From Phytobacter palmae (lineage in GTDB: Bacteria; Pseudomonadota; Gammaproteobacteria; Enterobacterales; Enterobacteriaceae): a DNA stretch of 64,000 bases. The position numbers were made by a program, and so were the translations under genes. The notes below the pieces were generated by a model. That model was not told the origin of the DNA and searched no databases. It was given only the letters and a program-made list of their open reading frames with translations. Below are positions 55,946 through 64,000 of this stretch, piece after piece. Each line of letters opens with the position of its first letter. Position 1 is the stretch's first letter. The stretch spans positions 124,001-188,000 of the forward strand of contig FONB01000006.1 of the NCBI GenBank assembly GCA_900112785.1. Reading direction: 5' to 3'.

Positions 55946-55964
55946 GACGCGATCATGTCGCGTC
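55946..55964. promoter_or_regulatory. Inverted repeat upstream of the LysR gene
   Basis: GACGCGA-TCATG-TCGCGTC is a perfect 7-bp dyad with a 5-base spacer. It lies 22 bp before the LysR start and 303 bp before the binding-protein start. It is close enough to the LysR gene to act in autorepression. The rest of the 55925-56266 gap is AT-rich and should contain both promoters. Confidence 0.5.
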
Positions 55965-56266
55965 AGTCATTCTAATAGTGCTAATTTTTATGCATTTATC
56001 ATGCCAAATCACAAATAACAGCATAATCCCCTGCTTTTGCAGAGCCCTCCTTTCCTTCTGCCTTATCACTGGTTAAGAAAATCCGTTGCAAAGCAGCGCT
56101 TTTTTTAGCCTCGGAAATTCTGATGCAGAGACGAGGAAAAGGCTGTTTTACGCAATCCATACGCCACGTCATTATCGCTTTCACACCAGGGAACACCGTT
56201 TGCACCGTTCTGGCGCGCCGGGTTTCAGATTGCCACAACAGCCATTTCATGTATGGGGATGAGAAT

Positions 56267-57298
56267 ATGTTGCGTAAGATTCGTGCCTTAACGTTGTTGA
56301 CCACATGTGTGCTAAGCGCAGGAAATGCGATGGCAGCGGACAAACTGATTGTCAGCACCTGGGGCGGCGGCTTTAAAGATTTGATCGACGAGACCATCGC
56401 GAAAGCGTTTACCAAAGAAACCGGCGTGGAAGTGCAGTTTGTTACAGGCGGCACCATTGATCGTCTCAACAAAGCCAAACTGGCCGGCGACTCACCGGAA
56501 ACTGACGTGACCTTTACCACTGCGCACGTGGGCTATCTGTATGCCAATTCCGGGCTGTTTGAAAAGCTCGATATGAGCAAAATCCCGAATGCGGCAAATC
56601 TTGTGCAACAGGCGAAAGTCAGCCCTTATCACCTCGGCGTCTGGGGCTACGTTTACACCATCGGCTACCGGGCGGATTTAGTACCCAAAGGCGAAACCTT
56701 CACGAGCTGGAACGACCTGTGGAAACCGGAACTCAAGGGCACTCTGGCGCTGCCTGACTGGGACCCGAGCCACATTATTGCAGTGGCCGCCAGACTCTCC
56801 GGCACCGACGCAGCCCACTGGCAGCAAGGCCAGGCGAAGCTCAAGGCGCTGATCCCGAACATCAAATCCTTCTATACCGATGACGCTAATAGTCAGCAAC
56901 TGATCTCCACCGGGGAAACGCCGGTTCAGGTCATGCTGTCGATGAACGCTTACAACATGATGGCCGAAGGGGTGGACGTCAAACTGGCGATACCGAAAGA
57001 GGGGGCGATTCTGGGCGTGGATACCATAGGGATCAACAAAGGCACCCGCCATAGCGAACTCGCCTATAAGTTTATCAATATTGCCCTTAAGCCCGAGATC
57101 CAGCAGCAGGTGGCGAAGATTTATCACGGCAGCCCAACGGTAACTAACGCCCATATCGATCCTGAGCTGGCGAAACTGCCGGGCATGCTGACCACACCTG
57201 AGCAGTGGAACGCCACCATCAATACCGATCCGCAACTGCGTGCCGAGAAAACCGCCGAATGGCGTCAGTGGTTCTCTGAAAACATCATGTCTCATTGA
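56267..57298 (+). CDS. ABC transporter periplasmic binding protein, PotD/PotF-like
   Basis: A 343-residue binding protein with signal peptide MLRKIRALTLLTTCVLSAG, cleaved near AMA-A (residue 23). It belongs to the polyamine/iron binding cluster: LIVSTWGGGFKDLIDETI, ETDVTFTTAHVGYLYANSGL, VPKGETFTSWNDLWKPELKG and GINKGTRHSELAYKFINIAL. The frame is open from 56123, but the signal peptide starts at 56267. Ligand is uncertain; relatives bind putrescine, spermidine, opine-like or aromatic amine compounds. It is the first gene of the second operon. Confidence 0.9.
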   Translation: MLRKIRALTLLTTCVLSAGNAMAADKLIVSTWGGGFKDLIDETIAKAFTKETGVEVQFVTGGTIDRLNKAKLAGDSPETDVTFTTAHVGYLYANSGLFEKLDMSKIPNAANLVQQAKVSPYHLGVWGYVYTIGYRADLVPKGETFTSWNDLWKPELKGTLALPDWDPSHIIAVAARLSGTDAAHWQQGQAKLKALIPNIKSFYTDDANSQQLISTGETPVQVMLSMNAYNMMAEGVDVKLAIPKEGAILGVDTIGINKGTRHSELAYKFINIALKPEIQQQVAKIYHGSPTVTNAHIDPELAKLPGMLTTPEQWNATINTDPQLRAEKTAEWRQWFSENIMSH

Positions 57299-57361
57299 TT
57301 TAGTGGGCGGCTTACCGGTCGCCCTGGTTCTACCGGCAGCACATTACTCAGGCAGCATGTT

Positions 57362-58216
57362 ATGACGAGAAAACCGACATTTTTACCCTGGTTCATTATT
57401 CCCGCCACGTTAACCGCATTCGGGCTGGTCATCGCGATGCTCGCAGTGATGCAATTCAGCGTGCGGGCGTATATACCCGGTTCGCTCGACGTGGGCGGAT
57501 TTACACTGGCCAACTTCAACAGCCTGTTTAAAAGCATCTATGCCGATGCGTTTATTAATACTGTCATGCTGAGTGCCAAAACCGCTCTTTTTGGCCTGCT
57601 GATGAGTTATCCGCTGGCCTATGCGCTGGTGCGCACCCGCACCTTATGGATCAAATCCGCTATTTTGATTATTGCGATTACGCCGTTGTTTCTCGGCGAA
57701 GTGGTGCGTACCTACTCCTGGATTATCGTGCTCGGCAACAGCGGTTTCCTTAATAGCCTGTTGCTGGCGTCTGGCATCATCTCAAAGCCCATTCAGTTTA
57801 TGTTTACACAGACTGGCGTAGTCCTGGCGTTGGTGCATGTCACCATGCCAGTCATGGTGTTGATGCTGGCGACCGCGTTATCACACATCAATCCCGATTA
57901 CGAGAAAGCTGCCAGGAGCCTCGGCGCAGGGCCTATCCGCACCCTGCTGACTGTGACGATCCCCCTCTCCTTCCCCGGCATCGTCGCCAGCCTTACTACC
58001 GCTTTTGCCTGGACGTTTAGCGCCTTTGCCACACCGCAGCTCATTGGCGGCGGACGCGTCAGCACCGTCGCCACGATGGTCTATCAACTGGGTTTCTCAT
58101 CGATGAATTTTCCGTTTGCTGCCGCACTCAGTATCGCCGGGTTAATTCTGACCATCCTGTTGCTGATGGCGCTAAAACGCATGACCCGATTCCTGCACGC
58201 GATGGGAGAACACTGA
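57362..58216 (+). CDS. ABC transporter permease, PotB-like
   Basis: A 284-residue inner-membrane permease with about six helices, starting at FIIPATLTAFGLVIAMLAV. The EAA motif that docks to the ATPase is EKAARSLGAGPIRTLLTVTI near residue 180. Type I import permease of the polyamine class. It is one base pair from the next permease gene, so the pair forms the heterodimeric channel. Its ATPase is encoded in the other operon at 50806. Confidence 0.92.
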   Translation: MTRKPTFLPWFIIPATLTAFGLVIAMLAVMQFSVRAYIPGSLDVGGFTLANFNSLFKSIYADAFINTVMLSAKTALFGLLMSYPLAYALVRTRTLWIKSAILIIAITPLFLGEVVRTYSWIIVLGNSGFLNSLLLASGIISKPIQFMFTQTGVVLALVHVTMPVMVLMLATALSHINPDYEKAARSLGAGPIRTLLTVTIPLSFPGIVASLTTAFAWTFSAFATPQLIGGGRVSTVATMVYQLGFSSMNFPFAAALSIAGLILTILLLMALKRMTRFLHAMGEH

Positions 58217-58217
58217 T

Positions 58218-59036
58218 ATGACCCGTTCACTTAACGACAAACTGATAACGCTGGCAGGTCGCCTGCTGGTTGTCGCAATTCTGCTCTTTGTCATGCTGCC
58301 GACCATCGTGGTGTTTATCTCTTCGTTTAGCAGCACTGCCGTACTGTTTTTCCCGCCAAAAGGCTGGTCGCTGCGCTGGTTCGAGCGGGCGGTAAATTAT
58401 GACGATTTCCGTCATGGTTTCTACTCCGGGCTGATTGTCACCGCATGGGCATCATCGCTGGCGGTCATCATTGGCGCCACGCTGGCGATTGCCATTGAAC
58501 GCTATTCGTTTGCGTGTAAACAGGTGCTGGAAGGGGTTCTGCTGTCACCGCTGTTTATTCCCCACTTCACTATTGGTCTGGGACTGTTGATGCTGGTGTC
58601 GCAACTCAATCTCGGGCGCGGTTACCCGCTGGTAATTTTCTGCCATATCGTGCTGGTACTGCCGTTTGTGTTGCGTAGTGTCTATGTGTCGTTAAAAAAC
58701 CTTGAACAGCGCATTGAGCTCGCGGCGGCAAGTCTGGGGGCATCGCCGCTACGCGTGATATGGACCATCACCGTGCCCCTGATTTTACCGGGGCTGTTTG
58801 GCGGCTGGCTGTTTGCCGCAATCCTCTCCTTTAACGAATTTACCGCATCGTTGTTTATTACTACCCAGGCCACGCAGACTTTACCGGTGGCAATGTACAA
58901 CTATGTCCGTGAATTTGCTGATCCGACACTCGCTGCCCTGTCGGTCATTTATATTGCCGTCACCGCCATGATGTTAATTATCGCCAATAAGTTTTTAGGT
59001 CTGGGGAAAATATTAAACATTGAAACCAGACAGTAA
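58218..59036 (+). CDS. ABC transporter permease, PotC-like
   Basis: A 272-residue permease with about six helices (LLVVAILLFVMLPTIVVFIS near the start). The EAA motif is ELAAASLGASPLRVIWTITV near residue 175. It is the second half of the import channel. Gene spacing of 1 bp to the PotB-like gene gives coupled synthesis. A 126-bp gap follows before the monooxygenase gene. Confidence 0.92.
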   Translation: MTRSLNDKLITLAGRLLVVAILLFVMLPTIVVFISSFSSTAVLFFPPKGWSLRWFERAVNYDDFRHGFYSGLIVTAWASSLAVIIGATLAIAIERYSFACKQVLEGVLLSPLFIPHFTIGLGLLMLVSQLNLGRGYPLVIFCHIVLVLPFVLRSVYVSLKNLEQRIELAAASLGASPLRVIWTITVPLILPGLFGGWLFAAILSFNEFTASLFITTQATQTLPVAMYNYVREFADPTLAALSVIYIAVTAMMLIIANKFLGLGKILNIETRQ

Positions 59037-59162
59037 TAACCATGAATACGTGTGCGCCGGATATTCCCACGCACTGCATTAAAAAACTGATTGCCATTAA
59101 TACCGCCCCGATGACGCGTAGCGATAAAACTATCGAGGGTCGCTTATATTTAGGGATTCACT

Positions 59163-60413
59163 ATGTCAACAGAAAAAATTAATACTGTGATTGTCGGCGC
59201 CGGTCAGGCCGGTATCGCCATGAGCGAGCATCTGTCCTTAATGGGTGTGCCTCACATTGTCCTGGAGCGTAGTCGTATTGCTGAACGCTGGCGCTCTGAA
59301 CGCTGGGATTCACTGGTAGCGAACGGGCCTGCGTGGCACGACCGCTTTCCGTCGCTAAAATTCGACAATATCGCCCAGGAGGCTTTCCCGCCGAAAGAGC
59401 GCATGGCGCAGTATTTCGAAGACTATGCGAAGATGATTAACGCCCCTGTGCGCACAGGTGTTGCGGTGCATCAGGTTACTCGCCTGGCAGGGCGCAGCGG
59501 GTTCAAAGTTATAACCTCAGCCGGTGATTTTGAAGCCGACAATGTGGTCGCCGCCACCGGTCCGTTTCAGAAACCGTCATTCCCGCAGATTGTCCCGGAA
59601 AGCGCCGGGCTGCACCAGATCCACTCTTCGGTCTATAAAAATCCGCAGCAACTGCCGCAAGGCGGCGTGCTGGTTGTGGGCGCAGGTGCTTCCGGTACGC
59701 AAATCGCCGAAGAACTGCGTCAATCGGGGCGTGAGGTTTATCTGTCGGTCGGTGAACATTATCGTCCACCGCGCTCTTACCGAGACCGTGATTACTGCTG
59801 GTGGCTGGGGGCGCTGGGTCTGTGGGATGAAGTGAAAATAAAGCCCAAAAAAGAGCATGTTGCCTTTGCCGTGAGCGGTTATGAAGGGGGGAAAACGGTC
59901 GATTTCCGTCGTCTGGCGCATACGGGCATTACACTTGTGGGTATCACCAAAAGCTGGGATAACGGTGTGCTGAGCTTTGCCGAAGGGCTGGCAGAGAATA
60001 TCGCTGCGGGCGATAACGCCTATTTTGACGTATTGCGCGATGCGGATGCTTATATTGAACGCAACGGGTTGGATCTGCCGCCGGAGCCGCAGGCGTGGGA
60101 GTTACTGCCGGACCCGGAGTGCCTGCTCAATCCGCTGGCGCAATTAGATATTGCCGCCGCTGGTATTAGCACGATTATCTGGGCAACGGGTTTTACATTT
60201 GATTTTGGCTGGCTGCAGGTTGATGCATTTGATGAAAAAGGCCTGCCCTTCCATAAGCGCGGTATTTCAGCAGAGCGTGGCATCTATTTTCTTGGCCTGC
60301 CAAATCTGGTGAACCGTGCATCTTCGTTTATTTACGGTGTCTGGCATGACGCAAAATATATTGCCGATCATATTGTTTTGCAAAACGCCTATACCGATTA
60401 CGTTAAATCATAA
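59163..60413 (+). CDS. Flavin-dependent monooxygenase (FMO/YUCCA-like)
   Basis: A 416-residue two-dinucleotide-binding flavoprotein. The FAD motif is VIVGAGQAGIAMSEHL near residue 10 and the NADPH motif is VLVVGAGASGTQIAEEL near 170. Between them lies HSSVYKNP, matching the end of the FMO fingerprint, and an ATG motif (IIWATGFTFDFGW) is near the C-terminus. Such enzymes oxygenate nitrogen or sulphur atoms or carry out Baeyer-Villiger or decarboxylating oxygenation. It is next to the importer genes and is the probable first oxidative step. AGGGA precedes the ATG. Substrate unknown. Confidence 0.87.
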   Translation: MSTEKINTVIVGAGQAGIAMSEHLSLMGVPHIVLERSRIAERWRSERWDSLVANGPAWHDRFPSLKFDNIAQEAFPPKERMAQYFEDYAKMINAPVRTGVAVHQVTRLAGRSGFKVITSAGDFEADNVVAATGPFQKPSFPQIVPESAGLHQIHSSVYKNPQQLPQGGVLVVGAGASGTQIAEELRQSGREVYLSVGEHYRPPRSYRDRDYCWWLGALGLWDEVKIKPKKEHVAFAVSGYEGGKTVDFRRLAHTGITLVGITKSWDNGVLSFAEGLAENIAAGDNAYFDVLRDADAYIERNGLDLPPEPQAWELLPDPECLLNPLAQLDIAAAGISTIIWATGFTFDFGWLQVDAFDEKGLPFHKRGISAERGIYFLGLPNLVNRASSFIYGVWHDAKYIADHIVLQNAYTDYVKS

Positions 60414-60485
60414 TGTTCAGGTTATCACCGCTATTTATCAGCCGTGAGGACATGTTCGTTTTTTGTCATCGTATTCTGCAAAGAT

Positions 60486-60556
60486 AAAAAGGGTTACCGC
60501 ATCACGCTTATCCTCCCGCTATTTTACGGGTGGTTTGGCATATGCGGCCCCTTTTT
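60486..60556. terminator. Bidirectional branched terminator
   Basis: AAAAAGGG (60486-60493) and CCGCAT (60497-60502) pair with ATGCGG (60542-60547) and CCCTTTTT (60549-60556). Inside is a second hairpin, CCCG (60515-60518) with CGGG (60527-60530). The long stem has a T-run in both directions and lies between the convergent monooxygenase and PAS-GGDEF-EAL genes, so it can end both transcripts. Confidence 0.65.
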
Positions 60557-60568
60557 GCAACAGAAGAG

Positions 60569-62620
60569 TTATCGGATATAAGATGACACCAGTAGTTTCT
60601 CGATCTCATCGGCGGGCAATGGTTTCGAACACAGATACCCCTGCATGTAATCGCACCCCAGCCCCATCAGCAACGCTTTCTGTTCCTCTGTTTCCACCCC
60701 TTCCGCAATCACGCCGAGTCCCAGGCTGTGCGCCATTGCAATAATCGCCGTACAGAGTTCAAAGCCCACACCTTTTAAATCCTCAACGAACGAGCGGTCA
60801 ATTTTGAGAAAATCAACATTAAATTTTCTCAGATACGCCAGTGATGAATAGCCTGTGCCAAAATCATCAATGGCAATCTGGATTCCAGTCTCATGCATCA
60901 TTTTGAGATTATGATTCACCCGTGTTTCCGAGTTAAGCAGCAGCCCTTCGGTAATTTCAATGGTGATGGCATCACCATTGAGTTTGTTGTTCTGTAGATC
61001 CCGAATCCAGGGAATATCTTCAAATTCCTGGCTGCGTAACTGCACCGGCGACAGATTAATGGTCATTTTAAGTTGAGGATCATATTTTTGCCGCCAGTAA
61101 GCTAATTGTGTAATGGCCTGGTTTGCGATCCAGTTTCCCAGTGGAACGATAAGCCCCGTGTCTTCAGCCAGCGGAATGAAGGTATCCGGGCTAATAATCC
61201 CCTGAACCGGATGAAGCCAGCGAACCAGGGCTTCCATGCGGGTGATACGCCCCGTTCTCAACGAGACAATAGGCTGGTAATAGACCGCAAACTGGCTCTC
61301 TTCGAGCGCCTTTCTTAAATTTCTGATCATCCGTAAACGTGCATGAATCGCATCATGCAGCGCGCGGGAGTAGTAACGAAAATTTTTACGCCCCGCATTT
61401 TTAACCGCATACATCGCCTGATCGGCGTTCTTAAATAAATCTTCGAGGTTTTCCGTATCGGCAGGATAAAGGGAGATGCCAATACTGGCTGAGACAAACA
61501 TGGTCTCGCCGTTTATGGTAAAAGGCGCTTCCAGCTTCCTGAGGATGTTGTGGGCAATATTCGTGCATTCGGATGGATCGTTAATATCGGAGATAATAAT
61601 GGCAAACTCATCGCCACCGAGGCGCGCGATACATTCGGCATTACTTGCGCATTCGAGTAACCGCATGGCCACGCGACCTAATAATTCATCGCCTGCCCTG
61701 TGCCCCATACTGTCATTAACCGATTTAAATTGATCGAGGTCGATAAGCATCAATGCCATGATATGACGGGTACGCGAGGCATGGCGGGCAGCCTGTTCCA
61801 GTTTACTTTGAAATAAATGACGGTTGGGCAGACCGGTGACAGCGTCATAATTAGCCTGTTGCCAGATGAGTTCTTCCTGCTTTTTGCGTAAGGTAATATC
61901 GGAAAACATGCCAACGTAATTCATCACATTGCCAGCAGGATCCTTTATTACCGAAATACTCAGCTCTTTGAGAAATTCAGTGCCGTCTTTATGTCGATCC
62001 CAGACCTCCCCCATCCATTGCCCGGTGTCGTTTAATGCCCGCCACATCTCAGTATAAAAAAAACGGGAATGGCGGCCTGATTTAAATTCCCGAGGGTTAA
62101 CTCCCTTAACCTCTTCCAGTGACCACCCCGTCAGGAGAGTGAAAGCCGGATTAATGCTAATAATATTATTTTCACCGTCGGTTACGACAATGGCTTCCTG
62201 GCTGGCCTCAAACACGGCCGCCGCAATTTTCATTTGCTCCTGCGCCTTTTTGCGCTCGGTAATGTTCTGAACATAGACCAGCCTCGCCGGTAGTCCCTGA
62301 TCAGGATAAAACGTCACGGACTCTGAAAAGACCGTCATCTGCGATCCATCATGATGCAGAACAGGCCATTCTCCACCAAGGCGGGTGCCTTCTTTCAAAA
62401 ATTGATAATGGCGCTCCAGCACAGCCTGTTTATCTGCGGCAGGAAAAATCATGGTGAAGGAGTGATGCAACATCTCATGTTGTGCGTAGCCATAGATATC
62501 GCAATAAGCCGGATTAACAGTGAGATAATGCCCATCGTAATCAATTACCGCTATTCCAACGGGACATTTGTCGAGGATTGCCTGAAATAAGCCACTTTCA
62601 TCCCAGTGAGTTTTATTCAT
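60569..62620 (-). CDS. PAS-PAS-GGDEF-EAL cyclic di-GMP turnover protein
   Basis: A 683-residue cytoplasmic protein with four domains. PAS 1 (~10-125) and PAS 2 (~135-250, VFEASQEAIVVTDGENNIIS) are followed by GGDEF (~260-425), with the intact motif RLGGDEF. EAL (~440-683) has MEALVRW, INLSPVQL, EITEG, DDFGTGYSS, DFLKIDRSFV and AEGVET, all catalytic positions of an active phosphodiesterase. The inhibitory RxxD site before GGDEF is not seen. No membrane helix. It may both make and break cyclic di-GMP depending on the PAS signal. The frame opens at 62644; MNKTHWDESG at 62620 with GGGGG upstream is preferred. Confidence 0.92.
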   Translation of the reverse strand: MNKTHWDESGLFQAILDKCPVGIAVIDYDGHYLTVNPAYCDIYGYAQHEMLHHSFTMIFPAADKQAVLERHYQFLKEGTRLGGEWPVLHHDGSQMTVFSESVTFYPDQGLPARLVYVQNITERKKAQEQMKIAAAVFEASQEAIVVTDGENNIISINPAFTLLTGWSLEEVKGVNPREFKSGRHSRFFYTEMWRALNDTGQWMGEVWDRHKDGTEFLKELSISVIKDPAGNVMNYVGMFSDITLRKKQEELIWQQANYDAVTGLPNRHLFQSKLEQAARHASRTRHIMALMLIDLDQFKSVNDSMGHRAGDELLGRVAMRLLECASNAECIARLGGDEFAIIISDINDPSECTNIAHNILRKLEAPFTINGETMFVSASIGISLYPADTENLEDLFKNADQAMYAVKNAGRKNFRYYSRALHDAIHARLRMIRNLRKALEESQFAVYYQPIVSLRTGRITRMEALVRWLHPVQGIISPDTFIPLAEDTGLIVPLGNWIANQAITQLAYWRQKYDPQLKMTINLSPVQLRSQEFEDIPWIRDLQNNKLNGDAITIEITEGLLLNSETRVNHNLKMMHETGIQIAIDDFGTGYSSLAYLRKFNVDFLKIDRSFVEDLKGVGFELCTAIIAMAHSLGLGVIAEGVETEEQKALLMGLGCDYMQGYLCSKPLPADEIEKLLVSSYIR

Positions 62621-63432
62621 ATTGCCCCCGCCACGATAAAACACGGTGATTTTCCCTCAGTGCGTATTCACTGTTGCAACCCCACTCCATAATAATCAAA
62701 CTCAATATGGGCACCGGCAGTTAACAGGCTTATGACGCGGAAAATTACAGAACCTAATTATCTTATTCAATGTATATATCATGTATTTTTTCGCGTTGTC
62801 TGGAAATATTTTCTCTGGAAAATCACCCCCATTAGCGTTAATGAGTGTCTTTCACTACACGGTGATTAAAAGAGACGTATCCATCCTGGCTTAAACATAA
62901 CGGACCGGACTTTCTCCCTGACCGGATGATATCGCTCAACAGACGAGAGCACAGAGATAAGCCTACAGGTCAATCATAGCATCCTCCCGCCAACAGCTCA
63001 GATCTCCGCCTGTGTATTACCCACACAGTATTTAACTGAACCAGTCGTTGCAGATTTCGCCTTCTGACACACAAAGAGATAACACTTTAAATACAGGTGG
63101 TTACAACTAAAGAACCACATCAATCACAAACCGGACATGCTTTCTCATTGGCCATTTTCGCATGCTCCTTTACAACAATTTAATAACATAAAGTGATGAT
63201 TAGAAACCCCATCTGTAAATAAAACTGATGCTTTTTGTTAAAAAACCCTTTGTTTTGTGAGGTTGTTCACTGTTCCCTGTCAGCTTTTCCTTAACATTGC
63301 CTGCGCATGTTCAGTCAGCGCTTTTATTCGCATCATCAGAGTATCGTTATTCTGGGGTACTCATATTTTGCCAGGAGTTTAAACGCAGTCATGGACACTC
63401 TCACAATCACATTTATGAACAGGGGATGATCA
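62621..63432. promoter_or_regulatory. Long intergenic region upstream of the alcohol dehydrogenase
   Basis: About 810 bases between divergent starts, AT-rich, with no supported gene. A good CRP-like site at 63253-63274 is listed separately. Several short dyads are present, none with a T-run. The length allows a long untranslated leader or a small RNA, but no such RNA is recognised. Confidence 0.45.
63253..63274. promoter_or_regulatory. Candidate CRP site upstream of iron-type alcohol dehydrogenase
   Basis: TGTGA-GGTTGT-TCACT (63256-63271) matches the CRP consensus in 9 of 10 core bases with exact spacing, with T-rich flanks. It is about 170 bp before the dehydrogenase start. This suggests catabolite control; binding is inferred. 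Confidence 0.55.
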
Positions 63433-64000
63433 ATGTCGACATATTATTTTCTACCAACACGAAATGTATTTGGTGAAGGTAGTGTTCAGGAAGCCGGTAC
63501 GTTGGCAAAAACGTTAAATGTGAAAAAAATCCTTATCGTCACGGATGCATTTCTGGCAAAAAACGGCATGGCGGATAATGTCGCGAAAATTTATCAGGAA
63601 GCCGGTATCGATGTGCATATATTCGGCGGCGCGGAACCAAACCCCACGGATAAAAACGTCGCTGCAGGTATCGAATGCTATCGCGAACATGGCTGTAACG
63701 GGATTGTCTCACTCGGCGGCGGTTCGTCTCATGACTGCGCAAAGGGTATTGGTCTGGTTGCGGCAAATGGCGGGAATATTCGCGATTACGAAGGGGTTGA
63801 TAAATCCAGCAATGATATGATCCCATTGATGGCGATTAATACCACTGCGGGTACCGCTTCTGAAATTACCCGCTTCTGTATTATTACCGATACAGAGCGC
63901 AAGGTGAAAATGGCGATTGTGGACTGGCGCGTCACACCGCAAATCTCCATCAACGATCCGGTACTGATGGTCGGTATGCCCCCTTCGCTTACCGCTGCGA
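63433..64000 (+). CDS. Iron-containing (group III) alcohol dehydrogenase, YiaY/DhaT-like, partial
   Basis: The first ~189 codons of a group III iron-dependent alcohol dehydrogenase that runs off the window (family length ~380). Visible motifs are MSTYYFLPTRNVFGEG, VSLGGGSSHDCAKGIGL (NAD-binding), INTTAGTASEITRFCIITD and ISINDPVLMVGMP. The Asp and His iron ligands lie beyond the visible part except perhaps the first. GGGGA precedes the ATG at 63433 by 7 bases. Sequence style is nearer YiaY-type than DhaT 1,3-propanediol dehydrogenase. Substrate open. Regulation by CRP is suggested by the upstream site. Confidence 0.88.
   Translation, partial: MSTYYFLPTRNVFGEGSVQEAGTLAKTLNVKKILIVTDAFLAKNGMADNVAKIYQEAGIDVHIFGGAEPNPTDKNVAAGIECYREHGCNGIVSLGGGSSHDCAKGIGLVAANGGNIRDYEGVDKSSNDMIPLMAINTTAGTASEITRFCIITDTERKVKMAIVDWRVTPQISINDPVLMVGMPPSLTAA

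Overview
The window is bacterial and looks like a chromosome of the family Enterobacteriaceae. Pointers are fructose-type PTS proteins, YcdX-, Cfa- and YkgEFG/LutABC-like proteins, an arsRDABC operon, a silCFBA/silRS operon, and a 3' fragment of tRNA-Thr (thrW type) used as an attachment site. The Enterobacter/Leclercia/Klebsiella/Citrobacter group fits; the genus cannot be fixed from sequence reading alone. No rRNA gene, complete tRNA gene or CRISPR array was seen.

1-10.8 kb: a sugar-phosphate locus in two divergent operons around a 362-bp control region. Leftward: a HAD phosphatase, transketolase and a YcdX-like PHP phosphatase. Rightward: a HPr-EI-EIIA fusion, EIIB, EIIC, a GatZ/KbaZ-like protein and transaldolase. 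A second EIIB sits at the left edge. There is no phosphofructokinase-type kinase and no GatY/KbaY aldolase in view, so the route probably feeds a ketose phosphate into the non-oxidative pentose phosphate reactions.

10.8-29.8 kb: accessory DNA. A LysR/NmrA-like pair is followed by a tRNA-Thr fragment, four 10-bp integrase-arm-like repeats and a frameshifted P4-type integrase. Next come the severed tip of an Rhs toxin with its probable immunity gene, an IS3-family remnant, a BamE-like lipoprotein and gene-poor DNA. Then follow arsRDABC, a LysR remnant, an AT-rich two-gene unit with a Tat-signal small protein, and regulator/short-chain-dehydrogenase pairs.

29.8-39.2 kb: a silver/copper efflux locus, silCFBA divergent from silRS. 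Two matching SilR/CusR-type boxes are visible. A DUF305 protein occupies the place usually held by silE.

39.2-46.4 kb: an AraC regulator, a Cfa-type cyclopropane synthase, the lutABC L-lactate utilisation genes, a small AraC-type regulator and a membrane diguanylate cyclase.

46.9-60.4 kb: the most interesting part. It is a catabolic locus with an MFS carrier, RidA, a DUF1028 protein, an ArgE-like deacylase, and a polyamine-type ABC transporter split across two operons. It also has a quinone oxidoreductase, a glutathione transferase, a type II dehydroquinase-like protein lacking its catalytic Arg, a GhrA-like dehydrogenase, a LysR regulator and a flavin monooxygenase. The parts suggest uptake and breakdown of an N-substituted, perhaps polyamine-like, compound; the substrate is not known.

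60.4-64 kb: a PAS-GGDEF-EAL protein, a long leader with a good CRP-like site, and the start of an iron-containing alcohol dehydrogenase that runs off the window.
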